Source: Pseudolabrys sp.
GTDB taxonomy: Bacteria > Pseudomonadota > Alphaproteobacteria > Rhizobiales > Xanthobacteraceae
DNA: 40,667 bases
Assembly: GCA_030651965.1 (NCBI GenBank)
Contig: JAUSBQ010000267.1
Coordinates: forward strand, 1-40,667
Direction: 5' to 3'
Under the pieces are notes generated by a model, which was not told where the DNA came from, did not search any database, and worked only from the letters and a program-made list of their open reading frames with translations. Below are positions 25,386 to 34,336 of this stretch, piece by piece; the stretch's first letter is position 1; the number at the start of each line of letters is the position of its first letter. The position numbers were made by a program, and so were the translations under genes.

Positions 25386-26584
25386 TGATGACCATGCTCG
25401 ACAGAACGCCAGTGCAGAAATTCGTCGATGGGCTTGAAAAGGTGGTCGGTGCCGCCACGCGCCCGGTCGTGCTGCACGAGCCGGAGTTCGGCAACAATGA
25501 ACAGCGCTACGTCGCTGACTGCATCACCAGCGGCTGGGTTTCCAGCGCCGGAAAGTACGTCGACCAGTTCGAAGCCCGTATCGCCGAATTCACCGGCGCG
25601 CGCCATGCCGTCGTGGTGTCGAGCGGCACCGCGGCGCTGCACGCGGCTTTGCTGATTGCCGGCGTCAAGCCGGGCGACGAGGTATTGATCCCGGCACTGA
25701 CGTTCGTCGCTTCCGCAAATTCTGCCGTGCATTGCGGTGCGGTCCCGCACTTCATCGACAGCGCCGAGGACACGCTCGGTGTGTGCCCGGATGCGCTCGA
25801 CGCCTATCTGCGCGATGCTTTGGAGCCGGCCGGTGACGGCTTTCGCAACCGAAAAACCGGCCGCCGCGTCGCCGCCATCGTGCCGATGCACACCTTCGGT
25901 CACCCAGTACGCATGGAACGACTGCTCGAGGTCGCCGGCCGATACAAGATCACGGTGGTCGAGGACGCGGCGGAGTCGCTCGGCTCCTCAATCGACGGCC
26001 GTCACACCGGCACCTTTGGCGTGATGGGCACGCTGAGCTTCAACGGCAACAAGATCGTCACGACCGGCGGCGGTGGCGCGATCCTGACCAATGATGCCAA
26101 ACATGCCGATGCTTTGAGGCAATTGACAACCACGGCGAAGCGGCCGCATCGCTGGGAGTTCGTCCACGATCAGGTGTCATACAACTACCGGATGCCGAAT
26201 CTCAATGCCGCGCTGGGCTGCGCGCAGTTCGACAAACTGCCGCAGATGCTGGAGCAGAAGAGGCTGCTGGCGAACCGCTATATCCAGGCCTTTGGCCAGT
26301 TCGCGGCCGGACACTGCGTCGTCGAGCCCGCGGGAACGCGCAGCAATTACTGGCTCAACGCGTTCAAGCTTGCCTCGCCGGATCGCGGTTTGCGCGATGC
26401 CATGCTGGAGGCCTCCTATGACGCGGGCTTCCACTGCCGCCCGGCGTGGGAACTGATGCACCGATTGCCAATGTTCGTGGATGCGCCGCGCGCGCCGCTG
26501 CCGGTCGCCGAGCGGCTCGCCGATTCGATCATCAATCTGCCGAGCAGCCCGAAGCTCGCCGGACAAAATACGCCGCATGGCTGA
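25385..26584 (+). CDS. legC: LegC-type PLP aminotransferase
   Basis: 399 residues, DegT/DnrJ/EryC1 family. PLP lysine K223 in SFNGNKIVTTGGGG; cofactor loop VVEDAAESLGSSIDGRHTG. The family start LEKVVGAATRPVVLHEPEFGNNE-type text and the C-terminal HCRPAWELMHRLPMF match LegC. It adds the 4-amino group to the LegB product. It starts at the first of two adjacent ATGs that overlap the legB stop. It differs clearly from the aminotransferase at 10746, so the locus encodes two 4-amino sugar branches. Confidence 0.92.
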   Translation: MMTMLDRTPVQKFVDGLEKVVGAATRPVVLHEPEFGNNEQRYVADCITSGWVSSAGKYVDQFEARIAEFTGARHAVVVSSGTAALHAALLIAGVKPGDEVLIPALTFVASANSAVHCGAVPHFIDSAEDTLGVCPDALDAYLRDALEPAGDGFRNRKTGRRVAAIVPMHTFGHPVRMERLLEVAGRYKITVVEDAAESLGSSIDGRHTGTFGVMGTLSFNGNKIVTTGGGGAILTNDAKHADALRQLTTTAKRPHRWEFVHDQVSYNYRMPNLNAALGCAQFDKLPQMLEQKRLLANRYIQAFGQFAAGHCVVEPAGTRSNYWLNAFKLASPDRGLRDAMLEASYDAGFHCRPAWELMHRLPMFVDAPRAPLPVAERLADSIINLPSSPKLAGQNTPHG

Positions 26585-27737
26585 CCGCAAGCGCAAGGTC
26601 TGCGTCGTCACCGGTTCGCGCGCCGAATACGGCCTGCTGTACTGGCTGCTGCGCGGCATTCAGGCGGAGCCAAGCCTGCAATTGCAACTGGTCGTCACCG
26701 GCATGCATCTGTCGCCGCAGTTCGGCATGACCGTGAACCAGATCGAGGCCGACGGGTTTGCCGCCGACGCCAAGGTCGATATGCAACTGACCGGCGATAC
26801 GCCAAAAGCGCTCACCCGGTCCATGGGGCTGGGGCTTGTCGGCCTTGCCGACGCTTTCGAATCGCTGCAACCGGACATCGTTGTGGTGCTGGGCGACCGC
26901 TATGAGATATTCGCCGTCGCGCAAGCGGCCATGGTCGCGCGTATCCCGATAGCGCATATCCACGGCGGTGAATTGACCGAAGGCGCAATTGACGACGCGA
27001 TCCGCCATGCCATCACCAAGATGGCGCATCTGCATTTTGTTGCCGCGGAAGAATATCGCAAGCGCGTCATTCAGCTCGGCGAAGCCGCGGATCGGGTGTG
27101 GAATGTCGGTGCGCCAGGGCTCGATGCCATCCGAAAGCTGACGTTGCTCGATCGCGCCGCGCTGTCGAAAGAGCTGGAGTTCGACGTGACACGGCCGTTC
27201 TTTCTGGTCACCTATCATCCGGTAACCCTTGCAGCCGCCGATGAAGGCGCTGAACCGCTTTTTCGCGCGTTGGAGACCTTTGCCGACCATGTCTTTGTGA
27301 TCACGGGCGTCAACGCGGATACCGGGCATGAGGGTATCCGGCAGCAAACTGTGGCGTTTGCCAAAGCGTATCCCGGCCGCGTGCTGGTGCGTGCGTCGCT
27401 GGGCCAGTTGCGCTATCTCAGTGCAATGGCTCACGCGGATGCGGTGATCGGCAATTCCTCAAGTGGGCTGATCGAGGCGCCGGCGCTGAAGGTTCCGACG
27501 GTGAATATCGGCGAGCGCCAGCGCGGCCGGCTTCGCCCGCCGAGCGTTATCGATGTCGAAAATGACACAAATGAAATTACGGCCGCTATCAAGAAGGCGC
27601 TAAATCCGGAATTCCGCGACGCTTTGCGGTCCGCGGAATCCATCTTCGGCGATGGGTTTGCGACCGAGAAGATGATCGAGGTCCTCCGCGATCATCCGTT
27701 AAAAGGAATCTTGAGAAAGCATTTTCATGATCAATAG
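26577..27737 (+). CDS. legG: Hydrolysing nucleotide-sugar 2-epimerase LegG (NeuC-like)
   Basis: 386 residues. KVCVVTGSRAEYGLLYWLL, VTGMHLSPQFG, VVVLGDRYE, IHGGELTEGAIDDAIRHAI and GNSSSGLIEAP are the NeuC/LegG signatures. It releases the nucleotide and inverts C2 to give 2,4-diacetamido-2,4,6-trideoxymannose, the precursor of legionaminic acid. It overlaps legC by eight bases. The 24-base gap to legI holds a strong ribosome site (GGGGGAGG). Confidence 0.93.
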   Translation: MADRKRKVCVVTGSRAEYGLLYWLLRGIQAEPSLQLQLVVTGMHLSPQFGMTVNQIEADGFAADAKVDMQLTGDTPKALTRSMGLGLVGLADAFESLQPDIVVVLGDRYEIFAVAQAAMVARIPIAHIHGGELTEGAIDDAIRHAITKMAHLHFVAAEEYRKRVIQLGEAADRVWNVGAPGLDAIRKLTLLDRAALSKELEFDVTRPFFLVTYHPVTLAAADEGAEPLFRALETFADHVFVITGVNADTGHEGIRQQTVAFAKAYPGRVLVRASLGQLRYLSAMAHADAVIGNSSSGLIEAPALKVPTVNIGERQRGRLRPPSVIDVENDTNEITAAIKKALNPEFRDALRSAESIFGDGFATEKMIEVLRDHPLKGILRKHFHDQ

Positions 27738-27761
27738 TATGCTTTCGGGGGAGGTCCGTCC

Positions 27762-28835
27762 ATGGGTGCTTATGTGATCGCCGAAGCCGGCGTCAATCAC
27801 AACGGTTCGCTCGAGCGGGCGCGGCAGTTGATCGACGCCGCCGCGGCCGCGCGCGCCGACGCCGTCAAGTTCCAGACCTTTCGCGCCAGCGCCATCGTCA
27901 GCCGGCATGCCCGCAAGGCGGCGTATCAGGAGCGCACGACCGGCGTGGACGAAAGCCAGCTCGATATGATCAGGCGGCTCGAACTGTCGGAATCCGATCA
28001 CCGGGCGCTCATCGCCCACGCGCGGAGCGCCGGCATCGAATTCCTGTCGACGCCGTTCGACGAGCACAGCGTCGATATGCTGGTCAACGACCTCAAATTG
28101 CGCACCATCAAGGTCGCCTCCGGCGAGATCACCAACGCGCCTCTGCTGCTGCGGATCGCGCAAAGCGGCTGCCGCATCATTCTGTCGACCGGCATGAGTA
28201 CGCTGGCGGAAGTCGAGGCCGCGCTTGGCGTGCTGGCCTTTGGCATGCTGCGGCCAGCGGGTTCGCCGTCGCCAGAGGGCTTCAAGCAGGCGTTCGCGTC
28301 GCCGCAAGGCGTCGCGCTGCTGAGCGAGCGGGTGATGCTGCTGCATTGCACGACTGAATACCCCGCCGCCGTGGGCGAGGTGAACCTGCGCGCGATGGAA
28401 ACGATGCAGAAGACGTTCGGGCTGCCGGTCGGCTACTCCGACCACACCGAAGGCATTCATGTCGCGGTCGCAGCGGTTGCGCGCGGCGCCTGCGCGATCG
28501 AGAAGCATTTTACGCTGAGCCGCGCGCTTCCCGGGCCCGACCACAAGGCGTCGCTTGAGCCCGGCGAGTTGACGGCAATGGTCGCGGCGATCCGGGATGT
28601 CGAGGCCGCGCTAGGCGACGGCGTCAAGCAGCCGTCGCCGGCCGAAATCGGCAACCGCGCCGTGGTGCGCAAGAGCCTTGTCGCCGCGCGCGACATTGCC
28701 GCCGGCGAAATACTCAGCGCCGAAAACCTGACCTGCAAGCGGCCCGGTGGCGGCATATCGCCGATGCATTACTGGGAATGGCTGGGTCGCCCGGCGCGCC
28801 GCGCCTATGCGGCAGACGAGTTGATCGAACCATGA
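27762..28835 (+). CDS. legI: Legionaminic acid synthase LegI (NeuB family)
   Basis: 357 residues. The TIM-barrel synthase domain (about 1-285) has IAEAGVNHNGSLERA, VKFQTFRAS, ASGEITNAPLL, STGMST, LLHCTTEYPA and GYSDHTEGI. A C-terminal SAF (antifreeze-like) domain (about 300-357) has RKSLVAARDIAAGEILSAENL. It condenses the LegG product with phosphoenolpyruvate. The best ribosome site in the operon (GGGGGAGG about 7 bases upstream) suggests high output. The choice of legionaminate over sialate comes from LegB/LegC/PtmE nearby. Confidence 0.94.
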   Translation: MGAYVIAEAGVNHNGSLERARQLIDAAAAARADAVKFQTFRASAIVSRHARKAAYQERTTGVDESQLDMIRRLELSESDHRALIAHARSAGIEFLSTPFDEHSVDMLVNDLKLRTIKVASGEITNAPLLLRIAQSGCRIILSTGMSTLAEVEAALGVLAFGMLRPAGSPSPEGFKQAFASPQGVALLSERVMLLHCTTEYPAAVGEVNLRAMETMQKTFGLPVGYSDHTEGIHVAVAAVARGACAIEKHFTLSRALPGPDHKASLEPGELTAMVAAIRDVEAALGDGVKQPSPAEIGNRAVVRKSLVAARDIAAGEILSAENLTCKRPGGGISPMHYWEWLGRPARRAYAADELIEP

Positions 28836-29473
28836 GCGTTCCGATCCTGATCATCGGCGCCGGCGGACACGGACGCGTGGTCGCGGACCTCATTGTCGCG
28901 GGCGGCCACGAGGTGCTCGGCTTTCTCGACAGCAACCAGGCTCTGCACGGCACGAGTGTGGATGGTCTCAAGGTGCTCGGTGGCGATGACCATCTGGCGA
29001 ACTACACGCCGGCCGGAATTCGACTGGCGAATGGGATCGGCGCGGTCACGTCGCTCGATCCGCGTTCGCGTATTTTCACCCGCCTGAGCGCGGCCGGCTA
29101 TCGCTTCGAGCCGCTGGTGCATCCGCGCGCCATCGTCGCCGCCGCGGCGATCATCGCCGCTGGTGCACAGATCATGGCCGGCGCGGTGGTGCAGACCGGC
29201 GCCCGGATCGGGGAGAACGCCATCGTCAATACCGGCGCCATCGTCGACCACGATTGCCGGATCGGCCGCCACGCGCATATTGCGCCGGGCGCTACTCTGT
29301 GCGGCAACGTGCAGGCCGGCGAGGGCTGCTATGTCGGCGCCGGCAGTACTGTTATTCAGGGCGTGCGGATCGGCGCCGGCGCGTTCATCGGCGCGGGCTC
29401 TGTCGTCATCGCCGATGTGGCGGACGCCGCCCGGGTGGCGGGCGTTCCTGCCAAGGCTATGGGCTCACAATGA
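28832..29473 (+). CDS. legH: Sugar N-acetyltransferase LegH (NeuD/PglD-like)
   Basis: 213 residues. An N-terminal Rossmann-like part with IIGAGGHGRVVADLI is followed from about residue 90 by hexapeptide repeats forming a left-handed beta-helix (IGENAIVNTGAIVDHDCRIG contains the usual catalytic histidine). The ending RVAGVPAKAM is typical. It acetylates the 4-amino group made by LegC (PglD-like), although some NeuD homologues act on the finished acid. ATGA overlaps on both sides tie it to legI and to the guanylyltransferase. Confidence 0.88.
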   Translation: MSVPILIIGAGGHGRVVADLIVAGGHEVLGFLDSNQALHGTSVDGLKVLGGDDHLANYTPAGIRLANGIGAVTSLDPRSRIFTRLSAAGYRFEPLVHPRAIVAAAAIIAAGAQIMAGAVVQTGARIGENAIVNTGAIVDHDCRIGRHAHIAPGATLCGNVQAGEGCYVGAGSTVIQGVRIGAGAFIGAGSVVIADVADAARVAGVPAKAMGSQ

Positions 29474-30543
29474 ATAAATGGCAGTCGGTCACAATCCGGA
29501 AAACCGCCACGATTCGCGAGGCGCTGGCGGTCATCAATGACGCGCGCAGCGCCTTCGCCATGGTCGTGGAAGGCCGCAATAAATTGCTCGGCACGTTGTC
29601 GGACGGCGACATTCGCCGCGCCCTGCTGGCCGGCGCGGTACTCGAATCGCCGGTGGAACCATGGATGTGCCGGACGCCCTTCGTCGCTTCCGACAGCGCC
29701 TCGGTCGACGACATCCTGCGCATGATGCGCGGGCGCGGCTTGCATCAGGTGCCGATCGTCGATGTTGAAAACTGCGTCATCGGCTTGAAGACCATCGACG
29801 ACTTCCTCCAGGCGCCCAAGCGCGACACGCCGGTGGTCATCATGGCCGGTGGGCTCGGCACGCGCCTCAACGAACTGACGCGCGAGAATCCGAAGCCGAT
29901 GCTGCCGATCGGCGGCCAGCCGATGCTTGAGATGGTCGTCAATCGCTTCGTGCTGCAAGGTTTCACCGACATCTGGCTCGCGGTCAATTATCGCGCCGAT
30001 GTCATCGAGGACTACTTTGGCGACGGCGCCAAATACGGCGCGCAAATTCGCTACCTCAAGGAGTCCAAGCGGCTCGGCACGGCGGGCGCGGTCAGCCTGC
30101 TGCCGCGCGACATCGAGGAACCGATCGTCGTCAGCAACGCCGATGTCATCACCAGCGTCGATTACGCCGGACTGGTCGAGACCCATAAGGCCAATGGCGC
30201 GGTCGCTACCATGGCGGTGCGCGAACAGGAGTTCTCCATTCCCTTCGGCGTCATCGTCGAAACCGAAGGCCGCCTGATGCGCATCGAGGAAAAGCCGGTG
30301 CAGCGGCTGGTGGTCAACGCCGGCATCTATGTGCTGTCGCCCGACGCCGTGCGCGCGGTGCCGGCTGACACCTACTACGACATGCCGCAACTGTTCGAAA
30401 CGCTGATGGCGCAGAAGAAGCCCGTGTTCTGCGAGCGCCTGCACGGCTATTGGCTCGATGTCGGGCAGCGCGCCGATTATGACGCGGCGAACGCCGTTCT
30501 GGGGCGCCGCGCGTCGTCGGCCGGAGAGCCGGATGGCGTCTGA
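29470..30543 (+). CDS. ptmE: CBS-domain hexosamine-1-phosphate guanylyltransferase (PtmE-like)
   Basis: 357 residues: two CBS domains (about 8-60 and 66-118) ahead of a nucleotidyltransferase domain (about 122-345) with the AGGLGTRL loop at 126-133, ENPKPMLPIGG and the VSNADVITSVDY metal site. This fusion is that of PtmE, which makes GDP-glucosamine for legionaminate in Campylobacter. The CBS pair may regulate activity by nucleotide binding. Mannose-1-phosphate guanylyltransferase activity is the main alternative. The partner isomerase PtmF is not in the window. Confidence 0.85.
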   Translation: MNKWQSVTIRKTATIREALAVINDARSAFAMVVEGRNKLLGTLSDGDIRRALLAGAVLESPVEPWMCRTPFVASDSASVDDILRMMRGRGLHQVPIVDVENCVIGLKTIDDFLQAPKRDTPVVIMAGGLGTRLNELTRENPKPMLPIGGQPMLEMVVNRFVLQGFTDIWLAVNYRADVIEDYFGDGAKYGAQIRYLKESKRLGTAGAVSLLPRDIEEPIVVSNADVITSVDYAGLVETHKANGAVATMAVREQEFSIPFGVIVETEGRLMRIEEKPVQRLVVNAGIYVLSPDAVRAVPADTYYDMPQLFETLMAQKKPVFCERLHGYWLDVGQRADYDAANAVLGRRASSAGEPDGV

Positions 30544-31555
30544 TAATTTGCCGGCCGGCCGCACCTTTCTGGTGGTCGGTTCCGGCAGCATCGGCCAGCG
30601 TCATCTGGCCAATCTGCGCCGGCTTGCGCCGCAAAGCCGCATCGTCGTGCTGCGGCGGCACACCGACGGTGAACTGGCGGGGGCCGATCTCGTCGTCCAC
30701 AGTATCGAGCAGGCCCTGGCCGAGCGGCCATACGCCGCCATCGTCGCCAATCCTGCGCCGATGCATGTGCCGGTGGCGCTGGAGCTTGCCGGCCACGGTT
30801 GTCATCTGTTGGTCGAAAAGCCGCTTTCGGATGGCCTCGCCGGCGTTGACGCGTTGCTGCGGACCTGCACTGAGCGCCGGGTTGTTCTCGCGGTCGGCTA
30901 TAATCTGCGCTTTCTGCCGTCGCTGCAAAGACTGGCCGCGCTGCTCGCTGAAGGCGCGATCGGCAAGATCCTGCATCTGCGCGCCGAAGTCGGCCAGTAT
31001 TTGCCTGATTGGCGGCCGAAGGCCGACTACCGGCAAAGCGTCACGGCGCAACGCGCGCTCGGCGGCGGCGCGTTTCTTGAGCTTAGCCACGAGATCGATC
31101 TCGCGCTCTGGCTCGCCGGGCCGGCGACCGCCGCATCGGCGCGCATCGACCGTATCGGCGACCTCGCGATCGATACCGACGACTGCGTCGATCTTGCGCT
31201 GGACTTCGCCAGCGGCGCGCGCGGCTCGGTGCATATGGATCTGTTGCAGCGCATGCCACGCCGGAAAATCCTGGTGGCCGGCAGCACAGGTTCGCTCGAA
31301 TGGGACTATTTCGCCGATACTTTGCGCATCGGCCGCTCCGCCGCCGAAGGCTGGCAAGAGGTCGACGCGCCGAAGCAGACCGATCGCAACGATATGTATG
31401 TGCGCGAGCTGGAGACGTTCCTCGACTGCACCGTGACCGGCGCATCGCCGCCGGTTGATGGCGCTGCCGCGCGCAATGTTCTTGCCGTCATCGAAGCGGC
31501 GCGCCGGTCTCAGCAAAATAGCCAGGCGCGGATCGAGATTGAATGCCAGCCGTGA
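30533..31555 (+). CDS. Gfo/Idh/MocA-family oxidoreductase 1
   Basis: 340 residues. N-terminal NAD(P)-binding GSGSIGQRHLANL and the catalytic EKP motif at 95-97 (LLVEKPLS), then the C-terminal alpha/beta domain with GGGAFLELSHEIDLALWL. It should oxidise or reduce a sugar or nucleotide-sugar. It begins inside the end of ptmE (11-base overlap). It is the first of three paralogous families within this operon and has the most canonical motifs. The product is unknown; dehydrogenation at C3 of a nucleotide sugar is a family precedent. Confidence 0.85.
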   Translation: MASDNLPAGRTFLVVGSGSIGQRHLANLRRLAPQSRIVVLRRHTDGELAGADLVVHSIEQALAERPYAAIVANPAPMHVPVALELAGHGCHLLVEKPLSDGLAGVDALLRTCTERRVVLAVGYNLRFLPSLQRLAALLAEGAIGKILHLRAEVGQYLPDWRPKADYRQSVTAQRALGGGAFLELSHEIDLALWLAGPATAASARIDRIGDLAIDTDDCVDLALDFASGARGSVHMDLLQRMPRRKILVAGSTGSLEWDYFADTLRIGRSAAEGWQEVDAPKQTDRNDMYVRELETFLDCTVTGASPPVDGAAARNVLAVIEAARRSQQNSQARIEIECQP

Positions 31556-32421
31556 CACTGAGATTGCCGCGGCCGATCCGCACTTTGGGCCGGTATTGCC
31601 TCGAAGCCTACTGGCGCACGATGGCCGCGCCGGGGCAGTTTTCCGATTGGTGGGCTGACCGCCGCAATCGGCACAATTATCCGGTGCTGGTCGAGGCAGA
31701 CCTTCGCCGCGCGCGCAAATCCGACACCGTCTTCATTTGCGGCACCGGCGCGTCGATCCTGTCGATTGCGCCGGGCGAGTGGCAGCGGATGGCGCAGCAT
31801 GACATTTTCAGCTTCCGCGATTTTCCGCGCCAGACATTCGTCAAAGCCGACTATCACGTCACCGGCGAAATCGACGATGCCGACATTTACGCCGCAGCGA
31901 TCAACACCAATCCGCGCTATGACCGGACCTTGTTCATGGTGCAGGAAGGCTTCACCGCGCATATGGGAAACCGGCTGATCGGCCGGCTCAAGCTGCGCAA
32001 GGGTGCGCCGGTGTTTCGTTATCGCCGGCGCGGGCGCGGGCAATCGATCCCGTTCAGCCGCAGCTTCGCCGACGGCGTTGTGCATGGCCACGGTTCGGTC
32101 GTCGGGATGGTGAATATCGCTTATCTGCTGGGCTGGAAACGCATCGTGCTGGTCGGTATCGATCTTTACGACCATCGCTATTTCTACATGCCGCCGGGCG
32201 AGACCCGCGAGGTGGAGAAGAGCGGGCTGACCAGCAGCGATCCTTTCATCGCCGGATCGTCCATCGTCGACCAAATCGGCATGTGGGCGGACATGATGCG
32301 GCGGGAAGGCGTTCAGGTCGTGGCCTATAACCCGCGCTCGCTGCTGACCAGCCGTATCCCGATATTCCAATGGTCCGATGCCGTTTCGGCGGACGGCAAT
32401 TCTCAAGGCGAATCGACGTGA
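31543..32421 (+). CDS. GT42/DUF115-like protein, possible nonulosonate transferase
   Basis: 292 residues. VFICGTGASILSIAPGEW (nucleotide-binding-like loop, GTGAS 67-71), YLLGWKRIVLVGIDLYDH (GIDLYDH 205-211) and QVVAYNPRSLL near the end parallel the CstII-type sialyltransferase/DUF115 fold (GNGPSL, GIDFYQ, CPNSLL). The conserved histidine that serves CstII catalysis is not evident in the equivalent stretch (DPFIAGSSIVDQ). It may be a transferase of the CMP-nonulosonate or a DUF115-type Maf relative. It overlaps the previous gene by 13 bases. Recognition is by pattern only. Confidence 0.55.
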   Translation: MPAVTLRLPRPIRTLGRYCLEAYWRTMAAPGQFSDWWADRRNRHNYPVLVEADLRRARKSDTVFICGTGASILSIAPGEWQRMAQHDIFSFRDFPRQTFVKADYHVTGEIDDADIYAAAINTNPRYDRTLFMVQEGFTAHMGNRLIGRLKLRKGAPVFRYRRRGRGQSIPFSRSFADGVVHGHGSVVGMVNIAYLLGWKRIVLVGIDLYDHRYFYMPPGETREVEKSGLTSSDPFIAGSSIVDQIGMWADMMRREGVQVVAYNPRSLLTSRIPIFQWSDAVSADGNSQGEST

Positions 32422-33380
32422 ACGGCGAATTGCGGATTCTCGTGGTTGGCGCCGGCCAGATCGGCAGCCGCCATATACAGGCGCTGGCGACCACCGAAGG
32501 TGTCGGCGCCGTCACGGCGGTCGATCCCGGCGCTGCGTCGCGCGACACGGCGCTGGCGCGCTGGCGCGACGTGCCCGGTCACGCCGGCAAGACGCTGACT
32601 CTGGCCGCGAGGCTGGCCGAAGTCAGCCGGGTGGATAAATTCGACCTGGCGATCATTGCCACCAGTGCGCCCGGCCGGGTGGAGATTCTGAAGGACATTG
32701 TCGCGCTGGGTGTCCGCCGCGTTCTGTCCGAGAAGCTGCTGTTTCAATCGGTTGCGCAGCTCGATGTCGCGGTCGCGCTATGCGCCGACAGCGGCGTCAG
32801 CCTTTATCCGAATTATGTCTACCGCTTCGTCAGTCCCTGGGCGGCGGTGGCGCAGCAACTCAAAGGCCGGCCGTTTACCTTGAATGTCGCGGCCGGCGAC
32901 ATCGGTCTGGCGACCAACGTGCCGCACTGGCTCGACATGTTTCAGTTCCTCGCCGGCCGCGCGGCGGTGACGCAGGTCGGCATAACCCTGAGCAAGCCGC
33001 CTTACGCGAGCAAACGCGGCGGCGGCCTCCTGGAGATCGCCGGCGCGGCTTCGGCAAGCGCTGCCAATGGCGCGACGTTTACGATGTCATTCGATGGGCC
33101 GGCGCGCTCGCCGGTCATCACTCTTTCTGCCGGCGGTAAACATCTGACGGTGGATGAAGAAACGACGTCTATCAGCGGCGACCTTCTCGACGGCGAACTT
33201 ATCCTCCAGGTGCCGATGGTAAGCCGGACCACGGCGCTGGCCGTGCCGCAGATCATGGCGGGCAAAACCGTTCTGCCGACTCTTGCCGAGACCGCCGAGG
33301 CGAACCGCCTGCTGCTTCGGGCGATGGGGGCGGCGATGTTCGGCGCCTATGCGGACGATCGGGAAGTGCCGGTGACATGA
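32418..33380 (+). CDS. Gfo/Idh/MocA-family oxidoreductase 2, variant active site
   Basis: 320 residues from GTG at 32418 (GTGA overlap). The N-terminal fold is clear (LRILVVGAGQIGSRHIQAL), but the EKP motif reads EKL at 105-107, keeping the catalytic lysine and losing the proline. Substrate segments such as YPNYVYRFVSPWAAVAQQL follow. It may be catalytically altered or act on a different substrate than its two neighbours. The stop overlaps the next gene by ATGA. Confidence 0.8.
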   Translation: MNGELRILVVGAGQIGSRHIQALATTEGVGAVTAVDPGAASRDTALARWRDVPGHAGKTLTLAARLAEVSRVDKFDLAIIATSAPGRVEILKDIVALGVRRVLSEKLLFQSVAQLDVAVALCADSGVSLYPNYVYRFVSPWAAVAQQLKGRPFTLNVAAGDIGLATNVPHWLDMFQFLAGRAAVTQVGITLSKPPYASKRGGGLLEIAGAASASAANGATFTMSFDGPARSPVITLSAGGKHLTVDEETTSISGDLLDGELILQVPMVSRTTALAVPQIMAGKTVLPTLAETAEANRLLLRAMGAAMFGAYADDREVPVT

Positions 33381-34336
33381 TCAATTCAAAGATGAAGATT
33401 CTCCTGATCGGCGCCGGCGAGATTGCCCACGAATATGTTCGCGCGTTCGTCGCCCTGGGCGTGAAGGATATTCACGTCATGTCGCGGACCGCGGCCTCCG
33501 CTGAGGCCTTCTGCAAGACATGGGACCTGACGCCGGCGCCGGCGCACGGGCGAGGCTACATCGCCGCTCATGCAGCGTCTTACGATGGCGTGGTGATCGC
33601 CAGCCCGGTGGAAACGCTGTTGCCTTACTTGAACGATCTTGCCGAGGCCGGCGCCAAGCGCATCCTGGTGGAAAAGCCGGTCGCCTTGCGCGCGCAGGAG
33701 CTCGACGCCTTCCTGGCCAGGTATCCGGACGCGCCGGTGATGGTGGCGTTGAACCGGTTGTTCTTTCCGTCGGTCGAGGCTTTGCGCCAGCACTTGCGGA
33801 CGGAGCCGGTCCGCTCCGCCGAGTTCAGCTTTACCGAGTGGGTGCACCGCATCCAGCCGGAGAAATACAGCCCCGAGGTTCTGGCCCGGTGGGGCGCGGC
33901 GAACTGCGTTCATGTGATTGCTACAGCGTTCGATCTGACCGGCGCACCGCGCAAGCTGGCCGTGCAGGTCGGCGGCGGCTCGGATATTGCCTGGCATCCG
34001 GCCGGATCGAATTTCGCCGGCAGCGGCGTGACGGAGACAAATGCACTGTTCTCTTACGCCGCCGACTGGATGAGCGCCGGACGCTGGTCGCTGACGATCC
34101 GCACCGCGCGTGGCAGTTACCAACTGGAGCCGATGGAACAACTGACCTTCTGTCCGAAAGGAAGTGTCACGCGCGAGGTCCTGGTGCCCAACTGGGCCGG
34201 GCCGACCAAATGCGGTTTCGTCGAGATGCTGACGCACTGGATGTCCACACCGGCGGCGGACCCGCGCTTTGGCCTCGCGCGCTTGCGCCAGCATCTGGCC
34301 GCCGTCGGTGCGATTCTTTACAGCGAGGCGCTTTGA
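33377..34336 (+). CDS. Gfo/Idh/MocA-family oxidoreductase 3
   Basis: 319 residues. IGAGEIAHEYVRAF at the N-terminus and EKP at 99-101 (ILVEKPVAL). The C-terminal domain includes WVHRIQPEKYSPEVLARWGAANCVHVIATAF with a histidine in the usual active-site helix. The SMEN-like positional order (methyl-shift in frame) suggests it acts in the same route as oxidoreductases 1 and 2; that order of action is inference. It ends in a TTGA overlap with the propeller-like gene. Confidence 0.82.
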   Translation: MINSKMKILLIGAGEIAHEYVRAFVALGVKDIHVMSRTAASAEAFCKTWDLTPAPAHGRGYIAAHAASYDGVVIASPVETLLPYLNDLAEAGAKRILVEKPVALRAQELDAFLARYPDAPVMVALNRLFFPSVEALRQHLRTEPVRSAEFSFTEWVHRIQPEKYSPEVLARWGAANCVHVIATAFDLTGAPRKLAVQVGGGSDIAWHPAGSNFAGSGVTETNALFSYAADWMSAGRWSLTIRTARGSYQLEPMEQLTFCPKGSVTREVLVPNWAGPTKCGFVEMLTHWMSTPAADPRFGLARLRQHLAAVGAILYSEAL

